Made by a program: the position numbers and the translations under genes. The notes beneath the pieces were generated by a model, which saw only the letters and a list, made by a program, of their open reading frames with translations, was not told the origin of the DNA and did no database searches. This document shows, one piece after another, positions 7,620-10,324 of a stretch of 10,324 nt of DNA (positions are counted from its first letter, which is position 1; each line of letters opens with the position of its first letter). The stretch is from an uncultured Acidobacteriota bacterium (GTDB lineage: Bacteria > Acidobacteriota > Terriglobia > Terriglobales > Acidobacteriaceae), in NCBI GenBank assembly GCA_903832475.1, contig CAILBQ010000058.1, positions 1 through 10,324 on the forward strand, written 5' to 3'.

Positions 7620-7811
7620 ATGCCGTTGATTCAGGTCTTACTCACGCTCATTGTTGTAGGTGTCTTGCTTTGGCTGGTAAATCGCTACATCCCAATGCAG
7701 TCCACCATCAAGAGCATCCTCAACGCAGTTGTTGTGATCGTAGTGGTCGTCTGGCTTCTGCAGGTATTCGGTCTTCTCACCAGTATCACCAGTTACCGCA
7801 TCGGCCATTGA
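7620..7811 (+). CDS. Small two-helix membrane protein, Thivi_2564 family
   Basis: A 63-residue hydrophobic protein with two predicted transmembrane helices, at about residues 3-20 and 34-52, joined by a short loop NRYIPMQSTIKSI. The pattern of a LLWLVNRYIP first half and an ILNAVVVIVVVVWLLQVFG second half matches what I know as the Thivi_2564 family of small membrane proteins, found widely in Gram-negative bacteria with no assigned function. Initiation at the ATG is strongly supported by a consensus ribosome binding site. The gene follows the lipid transporter operon on the same strand after 167 bases and is convergent with the ABC-F gene. It may be read through from the operon or have its own promoter. 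Any role in envelope maintenance is inference from location only. Confidence 0.8.
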   Translation: MPLIQVLLTLIVVGVLLWLVNRYIPMQSTIKSILNAVVVIVVVVWLLQVFGLLTSITSYRIGH

Positions 7812-7836
7812 CCCAGCGTATGAGCATGTGAAGTGA

Positions 7837-7862
7837 GGGAGCTGGCTGCCTAGGCTGCTCCC
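7837..7862. terminator. Candidate hairpin between convergent genes
   Basis: GGGAGC at 7837-7842 pairs with GCTCCC at 7857-7862 around a 14-base loop that contains the palindrome GCCTAGGC. It lies in the 65-base gap between two convergent genes, where a bidirectional terminator would be expected. No T-run flanks it on either strand, so it is a weak candidate. Confidence 0.35.
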
Positions 7863-7876
7863 GCGTCATCGCCCAC

Positions 7877-9712
7877 TCATCCCACCTCGTACTGCTTCGC
7901 TTCCAACTCAGCCCATCGCGCGTAAAGCCCATCGACGGCGTTCTGTGCGGCTTCCATTTCCGCAAGCGCACTCTGCAGGCGAACCGGGTCGGTGACCACG
8001 TCATTTTGTTCCAGCAACGCTTTCTTTTCAGCCAGCGATTCTTCGCCGGCAGCGATGCGCGCTTCGATCGTGGAGTAGTCGCGCGCGTCCATGTAGGAAA
8101 GCTTCTTCTTGCCCTGCGTGTTGTCGGTCTCGCTGTTGGCTGGCTGCCCGGCAGCGGCTGAACGAGCCAGCGTGCCTGCGCCCTTAGCGATTACCTGTTT
8201 CTGCTTGAGCTGCCACTGGTCCCACTGCGAGTAATCGGCGAACCGCTCTGCATTGCCCTGGCCATCGAGGCCGAGCACTACGTTTGAAATTCGGTCGAGC
8301 ATGTAGCGATCGTGCGTAACTAGTACCAGCGCTCCAGTGTATTCGAGCAGGCTCTCTTCGAGAATCTCCAGCGTCGGAATATCGAGATCGTTGGTAGGCT
8401 CATCCAGCAGCAGCAGATCGGCCGGCTGCAGCATCAGGTTGGCAATCAGCACGCGAGCGCGCTCGCCGCCGCTTAGCCTTTCGACGGGTTGATTAAGTTG
8501 CTCTCCGGTGAACAAGAATCGCGAAGCCCACGACGCTACATGAATCACGCGATCCTGGTATACGACGGAATCGCTTTCCGGCGCCAGCGCCCGCCGGAGT
8601 GTCACTCTTTCATTCAGCACCCGGGTCTGGTCAAAGTAGACGATGCGCAGCGCATTGGCCAGCTTGATGGCACCGGCATTGGGCGCATTCTCGCCCATCA
8701 ACAGGCGCAGCAGCGTGGTCTTGCCGCTGCCATTCGGGCCAACTAGTCCAACGCGCATGCCTGCCGTTACGTTGAAGCTCAGCCCATTGAGCAGCGTGCG
8801 CTCACCGATGGTGTAGCGCACGTCTTTCAATTCAACCAGCCGTTTGGTCTGCCGCTCCGTCGCAGAAAAATCAATGCCCGCGCTCGAAACCTGCGCGCGG
8901 CCCTTCATGTCTTTCAGTTCGCCAATCAATCCCTGTGCGCTGTCGATGCGCGCCTTGCTCTTGGTGGTTCGCGCCTTGGGTCCGCGGCGCAGCCATTCCA
9001 TCTCGCGTTTGACGCGATTCTCCAGCGACTCCTGGCGCTTTGCCTGCGACTCCAGAAACTCCTCTTTCTTCTCCAGGAACTCACTGTAATTCCCATGAAC
9101 ACGCAGCAGGCCGAGCGGATACTGCTTGTTCAACTCCACCATCTCGGTGCAGACATTTTCAAGAAAGTATCGATCGTGGCTCACCACGACGCAGGCAAAC
9201 GGAGCCGACGCCAGCAATTCTTCCAGCCACTCGATACCAGCCAGGTCGAGATGATTGGTTGGCTCGTCGAGCAGCAGCACGTCAGGATTCTGTGCCAGGG
9301 CCAGCGCAATCGAAAGCCGCTTCTTCCAGCCGCCGGAATAGGTTGCCGCCTCGGTGTCGAAGTCTTCAAAGCCAGCCCGGCCAAGCGTCTCCGCGGTGCG
9401 GCCTTCCCACTCGCTCTCGTGAACATGCGCTTCCTTCAACGCAGCATGCACCACGTCGCGCGCGCTCACCCCTGCAGGGAACTCGGAAACCTGCGCCACG
9501 TAGCTCAGCTTGGTCAGCTTGCGGCGGGCCACTTCGCCGTCGTCGGGGTCTATTTCGCCAGCCAGCACGCCCAGCAGCGTCGATTTCCCCGAACCGTTCG
9601 GTCCAATCAGGCCAATGCGATCGCCCTCGTCTACCACGAAGCCAATCTCTCGAAAGAGCGCAGCCGCCCCAAAGGACTTGGTCAGTCCCTGTCCATTCAA
9701 TAATGTCGCCAC
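7877..9712 (-). CDS. uup: ABC-F family ATPase, Uup-type
   Basis: A soluble protein of 611 residues with two ABC cassettes and no membrane segment, as in ABC-F proteins that act on ribosomes. Cassette 1: Walker A GPNGSGKS at residues 37-44, signature SGGWKKR from 126, Walker B with Asp149 and Glu150 followed by PTNHLD. The linker around 215-260 is a charged helical pair with the EWLRRGPKARTTKSKARI-type motif characteristic of Uup and relatives. Cassette 2: Walker A GPNGSGKTT at 325-333, signature SGGER at 414-418, Walker B Asp437 and Glu438 with PTNDLD. The C-terminal region, about 530-610, is a coiled coil beginning KKLSYMDARDY, matching the Uup C-terminal domain, reported to bind nucleic acid. 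The start is a GTG at 9710-9712; the upstream purine-rich AGAGAG is a weak ribosome binding site. It is transcribed toward the small membrane protein gene. The ABC-F call is very firm, the Uup subgroup likely. Confidence 0.94.
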   Translation of the reverse strand: MATLLNGQGLTKSFGAAALFREIGFVVDEGDRIGLIGPNGSGKSTLLGVLAGEIDPDDGEVARRKLTKLSYVAQVSEFPAGVSARDVVHAALKEAHVHESEWEGRTAETLGRAGFEDFDTEAATYSGGWKKRLSIALALAQNPDVLLLDEPTNHLDLAGIEWLEELLASAPFACVVVSHDRYFLENVCTEMVELNKQYPLGLLRVHGNYSEFLEKKEEFLESQAKRQESLENRVKREMEWLRRGPKARTTKSKARIDSAQGLIGELKDMKGRAQVSSAGIDFSATERQTKRLVELKDVRYTIGERTLLNGLSFNVTAGMRVGLVGPNGSGKTTLLRLLMGENAPNAGAIKLANALRIVYFDQTRVLNERVTLRRALAPESDSVVYQDRVIHVASWASRFLFTGEQLNQPVERLSGGERARVLIANLMLQPADLLLLDEPTNDLDIPTLEILEESLLEYTGALVLVTHDRYMLDRISNVVLGLDGQGNAERFADYSQWDQWQLKQKQVIAKGAGTLARSAAAGQPANSETDNTQGKKKLSYMDARDYSTIEARIAAGEESLAEKKALLEQNDVVTDPVRLQSALAEMEAAQNAVDGLYARWAELEAKQYEVG

Positions 9713-9920
9713 GGTTTTCTCTGCTCTCTATGCGGGAATTGGCTGTACTTCCTTATTCTACCGGGTATCCGCTTTTCAAGCGCCGAATCAGCAGGCTCGA
9801 TGGACGATGTCGACTCCCAGGCGTACTCTTGCGACAATCGAGAGAAGACGGGCGCGGCCTGCTATATCGTTGTGAGTAAGGCTCGTATCGCACGTCGAGT
9901 CCTGATTCTGCGGGAAAATT
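9713..9920. promoter_or_regulatory. Divergent intergenic region between the ABC-F gene and the regulator gene
   Basis: These 208 bases must hold the start signals of two divergent genes. On the minus strand, TAGAAT (plus positions 9755-9760) is a good -10-like hexamer about 43 bases before the GTG of the ABC-F gene, but no well-spaced -35 box is clear; TTGAAA lies only 13 bases further upstream. On the plus strand, GCTATAT near 9861-9867 is a possible -10, with TTGCGACA near 9829 too far away to be its -35. I saw no clear operator-like inverted repeat. Confidence 0.35.
9912..9915 (+). promoter_or_regulatory. Ribosome binding site of the winged-helix regulator gene
   Basis: GGGA five bases before the ATG at 9921 supports this start, which places the winged-helix domain directly at the N-terminus as usual for the family. 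Confidence 0.45.
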
Positions 9921-10324
9921 ATGCTGGTCAAGAAGCAAGGCAAATACCGGTTCGACGAATTTGAAGTCGATCTCGCCACGCGCTCCCTCAAGCGGGACGG
10001 ACGCTTTGTCGCCATCAGCCCTAAGACCTTTGACTTGTTGAGTGTGTTTGTCACTCATCCCGGCCGGCTGATCACCCAGGAAGAGCTGCTGCACGCGCTG
10101 TGGCCCAACGCCACCATGGAAGAGAGCAACCTGGGGCAGCATATCTTTCTGCTGCGCAAAGCCCTCGCAGGATATGAGCCCGGAGAAAATTTCCTCAGCG
10201 CCATTCCGCGGAAGGGCTATCAATTTAGCGCTGTTGTGACCGCGGTGCCCGAAGTAGTCTCCGAGGTAGCCGGCGAGGCGGCGGAGCCCGTGGAGATTCC
10301 GGCCTCTATGCCCCCGCACAAGAC
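9921..10324 (+). CDS. Transcriptional regulator with N-terminal OmpR/CadC-type winged helix (partial, runs off the right edge)
   Basis: The frame is open from the ATG at 9921 to the window end, 134 codons with no stop. Residues about 8-105 form a Trans_reg_C winged-helix domain: YRFDEFEVDLATRSLKRDG forms the N-terminal sheet, ISPKTFDLLSVFVTHPGRLIT the first helix, QEELLHALWP the second, an NLGQHIFLLRKAL recognition-helix region near 70-82, and the wing AIPRKGYQF at 94-102. The domain sits at the N-terminus with no receiver domain, as in CadC/ToxR-like or TPR/TolB-linked regulators rather than OmpR-type response regulators. Residues about 107 onward are Ala/Glu/Val/Pro-rich and look like a linker. 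In acidobacteria such proteins often continue into a transmembrane helix and TPR or beta-propeller repeats, but that part is outside the window. Target genes are unknown. Confidence 0.88.
   Translation, partial: MLVKKQGKYRFDEFEVDLATRSLKRDGRFVAISPKTFDLLSVFVTHPGRLITQEELLHALWPNATMEESNLGQHIFLLRKALAGYEPGENFLSAIPRKGYQFSAVVTAVPEVVSEVAGEAAEPVEIPASMPPHK

Noticed and set aside
4650..7820. The string ACCCAGCGTAT/ACCCAGCGTAT near 4653 and near 7811 as a possible direct repeat flanking the operon
   Set aside because: About eleven shared bases, one copy inside the permease coding sequence, no mobile-element gene between them. Most likely coincidence.
9040..9879. Open frame of 279 codons on the plus strand, antisense to the ABC-F gene
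   Set aside because: Its translation is rich in Arg, Ser and Pro with no recognisable domain, and it lies opposite a fully intact ABC-F gene with all motifs. It is a by-product of GC-rich codon use.
9753..10319. Open frame of 188 codons on the minus strand over the divergent region and regulator
   Set aside because: It overlaps the clear winged-helix coding sequence on the opposite strand, has no family resemblance, and spans the promoter region of two genes.
1..10324. Search for CRISPR repeats, tRNA or rRNA genes, insertion sequences, toxin-antitoxin or defence genes
   Set aside because: No regularly spaced repeats, no cloverleaf or rRNA-like sequence, and no transposase, integrase, nuclease or toxin motif were seen on either strand.

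Overview
The window looks like chromosomal DNA from a Gram-negative soil bacterium, most likely an acidobacterium (Acidobacteriota, Terriglobia-like). This rests on moderately high GC, an Mla-type lipid transport operon (which implies an outer membrane), a very large secreted multidomain protein, and a winged-helix regulator of the kind that is very common in acidobacterial genomes. The taxonomic call is from protein flavour only and is not proven. I see no phage, insertion sequence, CRISPR array, tRNA or rRNA.

Layout. (1) Positions 6-4442, plus strand: a 1478-residue exported protein with a signal peptide, probable galactose-binding-like modules, a FlgD-type Ig-like module, an NHL beta-propeller region with an EF-hand-like calcium loop, and a C-terminal module resembling family 9 carbohydrate-binding/DOMON folds. 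(2) Positions 4624-7452, plus strand: a compact three-gene operon for an MCE/Mla-type phospholipid ABC transporter, in the order permease (MlaE), ATPase (MlaF), membrane-anchored MCE protein (MlaD). The MCE protein has a long C-terminal extension that reads as an OmpA-like peptidoglycan-binding domain. (3) Positions 7620-7811, plus strand: a 63-residue two-helix membrane protein of the Thivi_2564 type with a perfect AGGAGG ribosome binding site. (4) Positions 7877-9712, minus strand: an ABC-F ATPase of the Uup type, convergent with the genes to its left. (5) From 9921 to the right edge, plus strand: the N-terminal part of a transcriptional regulator with an OmpR/CadC-type winged helix, cut by the window end and divergent from the ABC-F gene.

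How the genes work together. MlaE, MlaF and MlaD would form one inner-membrane complex moving lipid between the membranes. No mlaA, mlaB or mlaC is present in the window, so the OmpA-like extension of MlaD may replace part of what the soluble carrier does or may anchor the complex to the cell wall. The giant secreted protein, the ABC-F protein and the regulator have no evident functional link to this operon. Most of the window is ordinary housekeeping or envelope content. The most distinctive items are the MCE-OmpA architecture and the unusual domain mix of the large exported protein.
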